A stretch of DNA of 64,000 nt from Vicia villosa (Eukaryota; Streptophyta; Magnoliopsida; Fabales; Fabaceae), in assembly GCF_029867415.1 (NCBI RefSeq), contig NC_081183.1, forward strand, positions 112,939,061-113,003,060, written 5' to 3'. The position numbers were made by a program, and so were the translations under genes. The first letter of the stretch is position 1. Each line of letters begins with the position of its first letter. Positions 46,165 through 57,321 of the stretch are shown piece by piece. A model generated the notes under the pieces. That model made no database searches, was not told the origin of the DNA, and saw only the letters and a program-made list of their open reading frames with translations.

Positions 46165-49100
46165 AAAATTAGGAGGTTGGTAGACATATACTTCTTCATC
46201 TATATAACCATTTAAGAAGGCATTCTTAACATCCATCTGATACAGAGTGATGTTATTCAGAGTGGCAAAAGAAATTAATAAGTGAATAGATTCTAAACTG
46301 GCCACTGGTGCAAAGGTTTCTGTATATTCAATACCTTCTTTCTGACTATATCCCTGAGCAACCAATCTGGCTTTGTTTCTTACAACTTCTCCTTTCTCAC
46401 TCAGCTTGTTTACGAAGACTCACTTAGTTCCAATAATGTTAAATCCTTTTGGTCTTGGAACCAGATCCCAAACATCATTCCTTGAAACTGATTTAACTCT
46501 TCTTGCATGGCAATTATCCATTCAGCATCTTCCAGAGCTTGATCAACAGAAGTTGGCTCGATCAGAGATACTAGACCAAATTGACATTCTGCATTGTTCT
46601 TAAAGAATGCTCTTGTTCTGATGAGATCATCTTTCTTTCCAATGATAACATCTTCTGGATGAGCAGAGCTGAGTCTAGAAGATCTTCTGAGTGTTGGCTC
46701 TCCATATATTCTGAAATTCTCCAAAGAGGCTGCAACTTGATCTTCTGATACCTCTTTACTCTTGGGTTCTTCATGATCTGAGTTAGAGATGTCTAAATCT
46801 GCAAAATTCTCAAATTGCTTTGGCTTTTCAAGACCAAGCTTATCATCAAATCTGATATTGATTGATTCTTTAACTACCAGAGTTTCAGTATTGTATACTC
46901 TGTAGCCTTTTGAGCATTCAGAATATCCAAGTAGAAAACACTTCTGAGCTTTAGAATCAAACTTATGCAGATGATCTTTAGTATTTAGAATATAGCATAC
47001 ACATCTAAATGGATGGAAATATGAAATGTTGGGCTTTCTGTTCTTCCACAATTCATAAGGAGTCTTATTAAGAATAGGTCTTGTGGAGATTCTATTCTGA
47101 ATATAACATGCAGTGTTAATTGCTTCTGCCCATAAATGCTTAGCCATATTGGTTTCATGGATCATGGTTTTGGCCATTTCTTGTAGAGTCCTATTCTTTC
47201 GTTCTACAACTCCATTTTTCTGTGGAGTTCTAGGACAAGAGAAATCATGGGCAATGCCATTTTCTTTGAAATAAATTTCAAAGAATATGATCTCAAATTC
47301 ACCATCATGATCACTTCTGGCCTTTATGATTTTGCATTCCTTCTCAGATTGAATATGAGTGCAGAAGTCAAAGAACACAGTATGAGACTCATCCATGTGT
47401 TTCAAGAACTTTACGCATGTCCATCTGCTATAGTCGTCTATGATGACTAATCCATATTTCTTCCCTCTGATTGATGCTGTTTTGACTGGGCCAAAAAGAT
47501 CAATGTACAAAAGTTCTAGCGGCCTAGAGGAAGAGACAACATTTTTAGACTTGAATGCAGGTTTTGAAAACTTCCCTTTTTGACATGCTTCGTAAAGAGC
47601 ATCTGATTTATATTTCAGATTACGGAGTCCTTTGACCAGATTGAGTTTGTTAATCTGAGAGATATTTCTCAAACTAGCATGACCCAATCTTCTGTGCCAT
47701 ACCCACAGCTCTTCACTAACAGACATAAGGCAAGTAACCTTTTAATTCTTAAGATCTGAAAGATCAATCTTATAAATGTTGTTCTTTCTCTTTCCTGTAA
47801 ATAAGATCGAGCCATCCTTCTGACTAATAGCTTTACAAGACTTTTGATTAAAGATTATGTCATAACCATTGTCACTTAGTTGACTTATGGACAATAAGGT
47901 ATGAGCTAATCCATCTACTAAAAGAACATTAGTTATAGAGGGAGAGTTACCAATGCAAATGGTTCCAAAACCAATGATTTTGCCCTTCTGGTTCCCTCCA
48001 AACTTTACTTCTCCAGCAGATTTAAGTTCCAGGTCTTGGAACATAGACCTTATTCCCGTCATGTGTCGTGATCACCCAGAGTCCAAGTACCATGACATGT
48101 TTGCCTTTGTCTTTTGAGCCTTTAAGGAGATCTGTAACAGGAATTATCTTTTCCTTAGGTACCCACATTCTTTTGGGTCCTTTTGGGTTAGTTTATCTCA
48201 AGTTCTGATTGAACTAAGATTTAGCATGAGGTTTAACATAAGATTTTCTAGATTGTGTAGCAACCTATTTCTTGGTGTGTGTTATGTGGAAACTCTTAGC
48301 ATGTGATGTGTGCCTAATATCATGAGAATGGCCATACTTGAACTGATCATACAAAGGTTTGTATGTGGTAATCATCTCATCAACAGGTTCAAATTTATAT
48401 GGGGTTTCACCCTCAAAGCCTATGCCAATTCTCTTGTTTTCACTTACACCATATATCATATAGGCTAGCTGACTTATGCCTATACCTCTAGATAGAAACT
48501 TTTTGAAACTCAAGTCATATTCCTTTAGAATATTGTTCACACTTAGAATAGACTTTTCTGAACTTGAAGATAATTCAACATCTTTAGATATTTTTAAAAC
48601 TTTTTCCTTAAGTTCAGAATTTTCTATTTCAAGTCTCTTAGTTTCAAATGCAAAGAGCTTTTTCAGCTTTTTGTATTTGATACTAAGTTGACCCTTGATT
48701 TCCAGAAGTTCACTTAAGCTGGAAACTAACTCATCTCTAGAAAGTTTACAAAATACCACTCCAGAATCTGAGTCTGATGTAGATTCTGATTCTTCATCAA
48801 CAGTGGCCATCAATGCTATGTTTGCCTGCTCATCTTCAGAGTCTAACTCTTGATCAGAAGAATCTGAGTCATCCCAGGTAGCCATTAAGCCTTTCTTATT
48901 TTCAAATCTTTTCTTGGGCTTTTCCCTCTGAAGCTTTGGACATTATGGGTCCCCATCTTCTGGGTAAGCTTCTGATGATCTTCTTTACATGATCAACTTT
49001 GGTGTAGCCTTTATCTAGCACTCTCAATCCAGCAGTCAAAGTCTGGAACCTTGAAAACATTGCTTCAATGTTCTCATCTTCCTCCATCTTGAAAGCTTCA

Positions 49101-49591
49101 TACTTCTGGATTAGAGCTAAGGCCTTTGTCTCCTTTACTTGAGCATTCCCTTTTAGAGTCATCTTTAGAGATTCAAATATGTCATGGGTTGTTTCTCTGT
49201 TTGTTATCTTCTCATACTTAGCATGAGAGATAGCATTTAGCAATATGGTCCTTGACTTGTGATGATTCTTGAATTCTTTCTTTTGATCATCACTCATTGC
49301 TTGCCTTGTAATCTTGACTCCACGAGTGTTTACAGGATGTGTGTAACAATCCAACACTAAGTCCCATAAGTCACCATCTTGACAAAGAAAGTAACTTTCA
49401 AGTCTATCCTTCCAATACTCAAAATTTTCACCATCAAAGACTGGTGGTCTATTGTAACCATTGAAGCTACTGCTTCCATTGTTACCATTGTTGTTTTGTT
49501 CAGGAGTAGGAGTAGATGAAGTTGTTTCAACCATTTTGACTTTGTGTTTTTCTCCCTGAATCTTTTGTCTAACACGGTTAAGTGCTTGCAC
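46165..49591 (-). pseudogene. SIRE-type copia: gag to start of reverse transcriptase
   Basis: Gag occupies about 48902-49540, most likely starting at MVETTSSTPTPEQ (FDGENFEYWKDRLESYF, RFQTLTAGLRVL), followed by an acidic SDSSDQELDSEDEQA region (48265-48885). Protease reads WYLDSG followed by a stop near 48071. The gag-pre-integrase zone (LWVWHRRLGHASLRNISQINKL) and integrase (LLYIDLFGPV, RSDHDGEFE, TPQQNGVVERKNR in family form) fill 46410-47726. Reverse transcriptase reaches DVKNAFLNGYIDEEVYVYQ and stops at about 46165, joined to gypsy H. Frameshifts and stops occur near 48900, 48180-48265, 47735 and 46400. The remaining RT, RNase H and 3' LTR are missing. Lineage SIRE/Maximus is inferred from the long gag and LTR form. 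Confidence 0.87.
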
Positions 49592-49602
49592 CTAGAACCG
49601 GA

Positions 49603-49614
49603 GCTCTGATGCCA
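49603..49614 (-). other. Primer binding site of SIRE element
   Basis: Minus-strand TGGCATCAGAGC follows two bases after the LTR. It is one base different from the usual initiator-Met site. Confidence 0.85.
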
Positions 49615-49616
49615 AT

Positions 49617-50690
49617 TGAAGGAGTGAAAAACACTTAGAAAGGGGGGATTGAATAAGTGTAACTCAAAAAATTGGAAGATAAAAACAATGAACACAATTA
49701 TTTTTATCCTGGTTCGTTGTTAACCAAACTACTCCAGTCCACCCCTGACAAGGTGATTTACCTCAACTGAGGATTTAATCCACTAATCCAACTGATTACA
49801 ATGGTTTTTCACTTAGACACCCTCTAAGTCTTCTAGAGTATACAGATCACAACTTGATCACTCTAGGAACCCTTTTACAATCAATGTAAAATAAATGTTT
49901 ACAAGAGTTTGATTTGCTTCTAATAAAGATGTAATCACAACTATGATATTTCTCTTAAGTTCTATTCTTAACACTCACTAAGATATTACAAAATGTGTGA
50001 GGTTGAAGATGAAGTTCTTTAGCTTTTAAATTTGACAGCGTTTATGTAAGTTTTGCGCAAGTGTTGTATGTTGCTTCTGATCTGAACTTCTATATATAGG
50101 CGCTTGAGAGGAAATGACAGTTGGGATGCATTTAATGCTTTGCGTGAATAGTACAATGCTGCATTTAATGTTTCACACTTTTGTCAACTATCTCGAGCCT
50201 TGCTTGTGCTGCTTTTACTGACTTGTCTTTTGTAGCTTCTAACGTTCCTTTTGTCAGTCAGAGATTTGACGTTACAGCCTTTCATCTTGTACTTTCTTCT
50301 GGACTCAGATTTATAGATAACAACGTTTGAATATCAGAGTCAATAGCTTTGGTGCAGAGCATCTTCTATCTTCTGACTTTCAAGAGCTTTGAGCGTGATA
50401 CCATCAGAGCTTCAGAGGTTGTACTTCTGACTTCCATCTTCTGATGCTTTCCGGTTCATGTTCTGATTCTGCATGACCATCTTCTGATGTTTTGCCAGAG
50501 CATGTTCTGATGAAGCCATCCAGAACTTTCTGAGTCAGTGCTTCTGAACGCTGATTTGTGCATACTCTTTATATATTTCCTGAAATGGAAAACTTAAAGG
50601 ATTAGAGTACCACATTGTCTTATACAAAATTCATACTGAATGTTATCATGAAAACTAAGAATATTGATCAGAACATTTCTTGTTCTAACA
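49617..50690 (-). repeat. 5' LTR of SIRE element
   Basis: The 1,074 bp LTR has minus-strand termini TGTTAGAACAAG...CACTCCTTCA. The stretch 50060-50570 is crowded with TTCTGA and its complement. The flank at 50691-50695 (TGAAC) would be the target duplication, but the partner end is lost. Confidence 0.88.
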
Positions 50691-51590
50691 TGAACAACAA
50701 ATCAATTTTCTTCCATTGCAAAGAATCAACTACATGAAAAATGTTTACATCACATTTTCTTTCATGTGCATGCCATATAATAATGTTTGTGTTTGCATTA
50801 GCAAAAAGTCTCTTGAACCTTGAAATTATTGGCAAGTACAATAACACTTTAGCAAGAGAATGCTTCTTACAAACATTGTCATTTTTATTATGATTGTTAT
50901 CCTTCAACTTGTGGCGCGAATAACCATATTTTTGACATTGATACAAATTTTTATACTATTTCTTGTATAATATGAAATTATTAGTACATGAATGTATTTT
51001 TATATACTCGAAACCCATTGGACACAATATCTTCTTGGCCTCATAACAACGATCCAAAAAATTGTTATCTTTTGTAGCATTTGTTTCAACAAACCAAGCA
51101 ATTGTGTGAAACTTTTATTCGGCCATCCAGTTTTTGCCTTCAGGTTAAAGGATTTTAACTACACACCCAATCATGTAAAACTTGTGTACCCCTTATATAA
51201 AGGTGCATCTTTATCATTACATAAAGTACCATAAATATGGGCATTCATATAAGACGATTCTACATCATCACGAATCATATCTTCTAATCGATCATCCATA
51301 TCTTCATCAACTTCATGCATTTGCAACGTCACATTTCTATGTTTATCCACTTCTTCATGCCATGTCAATGTTGTGTAATTTTGACACATTCCATCATAAC
51401 ATAGGTGATGTAATACTTTTTTTTGTTTTACTGTTTTTTATATTCCCCCAATTAACACAAGGACAATAAAAGACAACATTATTGTCAGGAAGTTTTTGTT
51501 CAGTAAATTCAAGTAATTCAAGAACTTCTTTTTCATACACCAGACCCAATTTATCAGCTTACATCCAACTACGATCCATCATAAATTCTG
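50691..51590 (-). pseudogene. CACTA-2: N-terminal part of TNP2-type transposase
   Basis: Minus strand. It begins at MMDRSWM followed by a stop. KLPDNNVVFYCPCVN belongs to the transposase-associated domain. DDRLEDMIRDDVESSYMNAH and DAPLYKGYTSFT follow. Then AKTGWPNKSF, a stretch with a cysteine pattern (YQCQKYGYSRHK), and VLLYLPIISRFKRLFAN belong to the start of the Transposase_21 domain. It is cut by the SIRE LTR at 50690. At least two frameshifts and several stops are present. Such transposases bind transposon ends and cut DNA; this copy is dead. Confidence 0.82.
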
Positions 51591-52485
51591 AAATTTATAT
51601 CAAAAGACTAATGTAAATGACACACTAATAGTAAACTCACAACATACCAATATGGTTATATGCATATGCATATCCATCACAATAATATAACACAAAAACC
51701 TAAAGCATATTCATAAACATGTTTATTTCTTTATTTGCAATTAATAGACCTAAAACACCCAAACCAAAAACAAGAACACAACCTTATAAAATAAAAAACA
51801 TCACAGCGCCAGAACAGGGCACATAACAACAACACATAGCTTTCTAACAACAAAAACATCATAAAATCTGAATAAAACCAAAACATTAAATAATCCAATT
51901 GTAACCAAATGAAAATCCACACCACATAATGGAAAGCCACACCACAACGTTCGAGAGAGACAAGAAATGAACAATGAACAACGAACACTGGAAGGTAAAG
52001 TATCATACTTCAAAGAGAAGGAAAAGACCAAGAAATGATATTCGTTCGAAGAAATGAATGAATATGGTGAAGATTTTACTATCGTTGCCATCTCGTTCAC
52101 TAGAGCACCCTTATGTGTTACGAACAAAATTAAGAAGCTATTATTATTTTTTTAGGAAAGAATTTCACAACGGAAACAACAACCATAATGAAATATGGAA
52201 CATATAATCAATGTTGATTGAAACAATTGTAATTATTGTACTTTTATTTTTTATATAAGAATAAATGTTAAGGGACGAACGCTTATTTTTATTGAAAAAA
52301 TAGAAAAATGTTGATGTTGAGATTCGAAGCTTGTTACCCGTATTCTATGACCACGATTTTTATTAGGAACCATGAAGAAGAGTGTTTTAATAAAAAAATC
52401 ATGTGCGTTAAAAATGAGAATTTATTATCGTTGACAAAATTGTCGTAGTCATGTAGTGTTACCAAAGGTATATTTTGTAGTAGTG
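51591..52485 (-). mobile_element. CACTA-2: 5' non-coding end with terminal repeat
   Basis: The minus-strand end reads CACTACTACAAAATATACC at 52485-52467, the classic CACTA terminus. The 880 bp to the transposase start is AT-rich and non-coding, with some complementary GACAAAATTGTCG-like sequence near 52432-52446. The opposite end of this element is lost. Confidence 0.78.
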
Positions 52486-53112
52486 AATGGGAAATGATTC
52501 AAGAGAGAATTTTGAAAGTAGATGACAACGTGAAATTGCACATCAAAGAGCAGATGAGGAAAATTGCCTATCTAGAAACCAAAAACTTGAACTCATCCTT
52601 AGAACCTATAAAAAAAAGGTGCTCCTAAGAAGTTCAAACCAACACAGAGTGACAGTCAAAGAGGTGGTCACCTTCCTATTTCGAACATGTTGACGCACAT
52701 TTTTCGAATTCTCCAACTTAAAAATATAAAAATAGTATTTTCAAAGACGCTCACATTAGTAAACCACCTCTTTCGCCACTTTTACCAAAAATCATACACA
52801 TTATGCTGCTTTTTATGCACAAATTCATTGAACGCATTGTAAATGTTACAGGTAATGGTAAATGTGATTATCAAGTTGTTTCACCTTTGCTCCGTAAAGA
52901 AGAGGAAAATCATACACTTGTCCACCAACAACTTCACAAAAAGTTGAAGGCACATAAGGAATCATACACAACACTATACGACAAAAATAAACATTTTGAT
53001 GCATTTCATGCATCTTTTATTTCTTGTGTTAGCAATCCCGCAGTGAAGGAAAATTAGACGCACTTCCCTAAAATGACTCATATTATAGCAAGTGTATATA
53101 ATAGGGTGTGTT
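52486..53112 (+). pseudogene. Decayed FAR1/MULE-type gene end with OTU-like domain
   Basis: The plus-strand reading begins EWEMIQERILKVDDNVKLH, then PKKFKPTQSDSQRGG, then (52803-53057) MHKFIERIVNVTGNGKC and LVHQQLHKKLKAHKESYT. The text ends at 53112 within THFPKMTHIIASVYNRV. It resembles the tail of plant FAR1-related or MULE-derived proteins with an OTU-like cysteine protease domain. The catalytic-box phrase is VTGNGKC where relatives have a VxGDGxC form, so the Asp is lost. Stops and frameshifts separate the pieces. Both sides are CACTA elements, so the gene was hit by both or lies between them by rearrangement. Confidence 0.6.
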
Positions 53113-53127
53113 AACTAGTACAGAAAC
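53113..53127 (+). repeat. Probable decayed terminal repeat of CACTA-1
   Basis: AACTAGTACAGAAAC resembles the CACTA terminus CACTAGTACAGAAA with its first base changed. It sits exactly where the OTU-like text stops and the subterminal repeats begin. Confidence 0.5.
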
Positions 53128-53440
53128 TACTTTTTAAATCGGTTAAAGATAACTTTTTAAATCGGTTGGCGTTCCAATTTAATACTGACCGATTTAGAAA
53201 GTTTTCCATTTTTAAATCGGTTATAATCCGATTTAAAATATTCTATTAAATCGGTTAATATGATTTAAAAATGTTTAATTAAATCGGTTTGACACATTTA
53301 AAAAATAATCCAAAAGTATCACGGTTTTTTAAATCTCTATCATCCGATTTAAAATATCAAATTTAAATCGACTCACATGATTTAGTAAAGTTAGTTTAAA
53401 TCAATTAATCTGATTTAAAATCACAGCTTTATTTTTTTAA
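53128..53440. repeat. Subterminal TTTAAATCGG repeats of CACTA-1
   Basis: About fifteen copies or near-copies of TTTAAATCGGTT occur in both orientations within 310 bp. Arrays like this are the usual transposase-binding region next to CACTA ends. Confidence 0.8.
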
Positions 53441-53790
53441 CTAGTTATCATTTGTTTTAATTCTTGTTTCAACAATATTGTCCAGTAAATTATGAATAAT
53501 ACAAAATTTTATCACAACCAAATACTAATCCAATACTTCATACACAATCATTAATACAAACAGTATCATGGAATAATATTTTAAATAAATTCTATCATTT
53601 ATAAAATATTCAAGAAATGATGTCACAAACAGTACCATGAATAATAAAAACTCTTGCCAAAACCTAACTAAAGTAGTATCAAAACACTAGCTAGTCTAAG
53701 CAAAACTAAACAAACTATGACGCCTACAAAGAAGCACAAAAACAAATGGCACCGGCCTATAATTGCCATTTTTTACCTAACCAAGTTACT
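53441..53790. other. Non-coding part of CACTA-1
   Basis: AT-rich DNA between the subterminal repeats and the Ulp1-like exons. Nothing recognised. Confidence 0.6.
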
Positions 53791-54216
53791 TCAAATGGAT
53801 TCTAAAATAAAATTTGCACAACGTTCTTGAACATCCGTAACATCATCATCATGAAATGTCGTTGAATCTCCAAATATCTGAATAAATATTAAAAAAAATA
53901 GAATATTGTATTAACATTAAAGAAGAAAATTGACACATAATTATAAAAATGTGTTACATACTTGATTCCATGTATTAACAATCCCAGCTGATACAATATT
54001 CAACATATGTATCATAACATAATAGCCACACTCATAATGGAAAGATTGTCTTTGACACTACAATACCATAAATTATAGTAAGTAAATAGCATATAGAAAA
54101 ATTATTAATAAACTTTAAATTAGTTATGAAATTGTTAACTTACTTTGAGATTACTAGTCCATGTTGGCTTTCTCTGTTTTCTCGAACCTTTCAACCTATT
54201 ATATCCATCTATGGCT
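53791..54216 (-). CDS. Ulp1-like (C48) cysteine protease 3' exons in CACTA-1
   Basis: Minus strand. Three exons with clean splice sites and no stop between them: 54144-54216, 53962-54057 and 53791-53877. Introns start GTAAGT and GTATGT and end TTGTAG and TTCAG. The joined frame includes AIDGYNRLKGSRKQRKPTW and then the catalytic motif HYECGYYVMIHM, ending at a TGA at 53791-53793. Ulp1-type proteases remove SUMO or similar modifiers from proteins, and plant CACTA and MULE elements often carry such genes. The His and Asp part of the active site would be upstream and was not found, so the gene may be partial or fused to the second CACTA product. The start is unknown. Confidence 0.68.
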
Positions 54217-54503
54217 CTACGGTAATAAAATATAGTCATTAAATTTGTCTTCTAAAACATCATAAATTATATGTAAGGAAATAAAATTTACTTACGAATC
54301 AACAATAAAAACGATGTTGAGTAACATTATCGCTTGGTGAAGGAGCTGAAGGATCATCCATGTGCCTGCATTAAAAAAAACATATTAATAATGAGTAAAA
54401 ATTCATATATGGATTGAAACTACAGTTAAGAATTAAAGAAAAATTCTTGATAAACTAAAATATACCATATGTGGATATAAACTATTTTCAAAGATTTTCA
54501 TAG

Positions 54504-56796
54504 TTAGACATTTTCCCATATCCCTTCTTCATGATCATCACGAGTGGCATACACATCGTCCGTTATAGTTTCCTCACTAGAAGTAGGAATCCTTTGAGAG
54601 AAAGGACTCTAAAAAATATCTAGGGTTGAATCAAGACTCTCATTAGACTCATGCATATTTTTACCTTGAAGAACCACTGACCACTTTTTGTTAGAAGGAT
54701 CGCGAACATAAAACACTTGTTTTGCTTGAGATGCCATAATGAAGGGCTCGTCCGTATAAGCTGCCTTTTCAAGGTCAACTAATGTAAAACCAAATTCATC
54801 AGTTTTGACACCACTATTTATGTAAATCCATTTACATTTGAAAACAGGCACTTTAAAGTTAATGAAATCAACTTCCCAAATCTCTTCAATGATTCCAAAA
54901 TAAGGTATGGATGCCATAATTGGATTTTTATCTTTTGAACTAGAAAAGTGCATGGACTCAGCTACGACCATAACCCCACTATTTTGTACGGTACTTTTGT
55001 CATCCTGAGTCTTTGTATAAAATGAAAAATTATTGATATCATAACCAGACCAAGTTATGACATCAAAGTTAGGCTCCCTGGATATCCATTTTAATGTAAC
55101 AGAAGCTGAATTTTCATTTAAAATGGTTTCTTTAAACCACTTTATAAAATTCTTGTTATGCTCATTCATAAACCATTTTTCATTCACTCTAGAATTTTTT
55201 CCCTTGAGAATGACTTTATGAGCAGAAAGGTAAGGCTGAACCTCATCAGTGTTATTTAATATATACAATTGTGCTTGAAGTACTTCTGCACGCCCCATGC
55301 TCTTAAGTTTTAAACCTCGTGTACCCTTACCTGCACATCTTCCTTCATGGAGAGACTTAGGAATTCCTATTGTTTCCGCTTTTGACATATAGTCAGAGAA
55401 AAACTCAATAGCTTCCTCTGCAATATATCTTTCAACAATAGATGCTTCGGCACGACGTAGATTCTTCACATACCCTTTTAAAATCTTCATGTGTCGTTCA
55501 ATTGGATACATCCACCTCAATTAAACAGGTCCACACAACCTAATCTCCCTCACTAAATGAACAATTAAGTGAACCATTATGTCAAAAAAAGAAGGAGGAA
55601 AATACATCTCTAGTTGGCACAAAATAATTGCAGCCTCATTTTCCAACTTATCTAATTTATTAGGATCAATGACTTTGCTCCAAATAGCATTGAAGAATAA
55701 GGATAACCTAGTTAAGACATCCCTAACTTTTTTAGGCAATATTCCACGAATTGCCACTAGTAGTAATTGTTGCATCAATATGTGACAATCATGAGACTTC
55801 AATCCAACTAATTTCAAATATTTCATTGAGACAAGACTCTTGACATTTGAAGAGTAGCCTTGTGGAACTTTTATGCCGTGTAGACACTCACAAAAGCTTT
55901 TTCTCTCATTTTTTGACAAAGTATGACATGCCGGAGGTAAATATGTTCGCTTACTTGCTGATTGTGGAGCTAATTGTTGTCTTATACCCATCTCAACCAT
56001 ATCCAAACGAGCATTCAAACCATCCTTTGTTTTTCCCTGAATGTTGAGAAGCGTTCCTATTACACTATCACACACATTTTTTTCAACATGCATTACATCG
56101 ATACAATGTCTAACATCTAGACTAGACCAATAAGGAAGATTAAAGAACACAGACCTCTTCTTCCATATGTTTTTCTCGGTGGTCTGTTTTTGGTCCTTCC
56201 CAAATATAACATTGACATTTTTTAATTTGTCATAAACTTGTTCTACAGTTAAGGCTTTTGGAGCAAATTCATTTTCCGGGTGTCCATTAAATGCTTTTCT
56301 CAACCTACGATATGGGTGAAATCGTTTGAGAAACTTTCGATGCCCAAGGTAAACGGTCTTCCTTCCATTTTTCAGTTGTTGGTAGCAAGTGCTTTCTTCA
56401 CATATGGGACATGCTTTATGCCCTTTCACGCTATAGCCACGCAAGTTCCCATATGCAGGAAAATCATTGATGGTAATAACACCGCACGTAACTTGAAATA
56501 ATTACAAGAATGGGCATCAAACACATCAACACCTTCCTCCCAAAGCATTTTCAAGTCTTCAATCAACGGACTAAGATAAACATCTATGTCATTTCCTAGT
56601 TGCTTTGGACCCGAAATCATCATGGATAACATAATGTATTTGCACTTCATGCAAATTGAAGGAGGTAGATTGTAGATCATTAAGAGAATAGGCCATGAAC
56701 TGTGGTTACTACTTAAGTTCCCATATGGATTCATGCCATCTGTAGCAAGTCCAAGCCTAAGGTTTCTTGGCTCATTCCCGAATTCCGGATACAAAG
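54504..56796 (-). pseudogene. CACTA-1: TNP2-type transposase, C-terminal two thirds
   Basis: Minus strand, cut at its N-terminal side by the Ogre LTR. It reads LYPEFGNEPRNLRLGLATDG, NPYGNLSSNHSSWP and NDIDVYLSPLIEDLKMLWEEG. A frameshift near 56430-56450 separates this from GYSVKGHKACPICEEST. Then come the Transposase_21 end, the DUF4218 block (KSHDCHILMQQLLLVAIRG, MYFPPSFFDIMVHL, RWMYPIERHMKILKGYVKN) with a TAA at the 55520 boundary where relatives have a Tyr codon, and the DUF4216 block (FGIIEEIWEVDF, FKCKWIYINSG, QVFYVRDP). A TAG at 54609-54611 precedes a readable tail (DDHEEGIWENV) ending at 54504. The transposase is inactive. Confidence 0.88.
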
Positions 56797-56859
56797 TGTC
56801 ATACCCCAAAATTTGCCCTCATATATTTACAAACGCCATTTTATTTCGAATAAATGAAT

Positions 56860-56923
56860 TGGCACAGTTGGTAAGAATTTGAGCGTGAAAAGCACAATAG
56901 TGAGAGCTCCCTGGTTCGATTCC
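56860..56923 (+). promoter_or_regulatory. tRNA-like A box and B box at the start of the Ogre LTR
   Basis: TGGCACAGTTGG (56860-56871) fits the polymerase III A box and GGTTCGATTCC (56913-56923) fits the B box, with spacing close to that of a tRNA. The T-arm pairs only partly, so this is not an intact tRNA gene. It may be a tRNA-derived SINE head; an A-rich run follows near 56988-57000. Confidence 0.55.
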
Positions 56924-57313
56924 CACTTCTAACATTTTTCTTTGTTTCTAACATTAGTTTTAATTTTATTTTACATTCAAAAATCACAAAAAAAAAAATA
57001 TATACATCTTATTGTTAATTTTTCGTATTTATTATTTAAACTTTTTTTAAAAATATTAATTTACTCAAATTTTCCATTTTTTATATAAAACAAAAAAAAA
57101 ACAATCATAAAATAAAAAGATTTGAAAAGATTTTATGCTTTTTTGCATTTTAGGTTAGTATTTGTAGTTTTAGGAAAGAATTGACATAATTGATTAAATA
57201 TAATCATAAATCTCAAATCAAATAATTTTAATTTTGGGGTTTTGATTATTTTAATTAATTATGATTAATTTGATTTTATGCATTCTTTAACTTTTTAACC
57301 TAATCTCCCCTCT

Positions 57314-57321
57314 TATAAATA
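57314..57321 (+). promoter_or_regulatory. TATA box of the Ogre LTR
   Basis: TATAAATA in CCCCTCTTATAAATATTC, followed by the transcript-start-like CACACATATAGG about 25 bases on. Confidence 0.65.

Noticed and set aside
54504..56796. A functional domesticated transposase gene
   Set aside because: A frameshift, two in-frame stops and loss of the N-terminus to the Ogre insertion rule out an intact product.
50691..56796. Reading both CACTA parts as one transposon
   Set aside because: The N-terminal half lies left of the C-terminal part although both are on the minus strand, and terminal and subterminal sequences differ, so two elements are simpler.
56850..56935. An intact tRNA gene
   Set aside because: A and B boxes fit, but the T stem and acceptor stem do not pair well. 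It is at most a tRNA-derived sequence.
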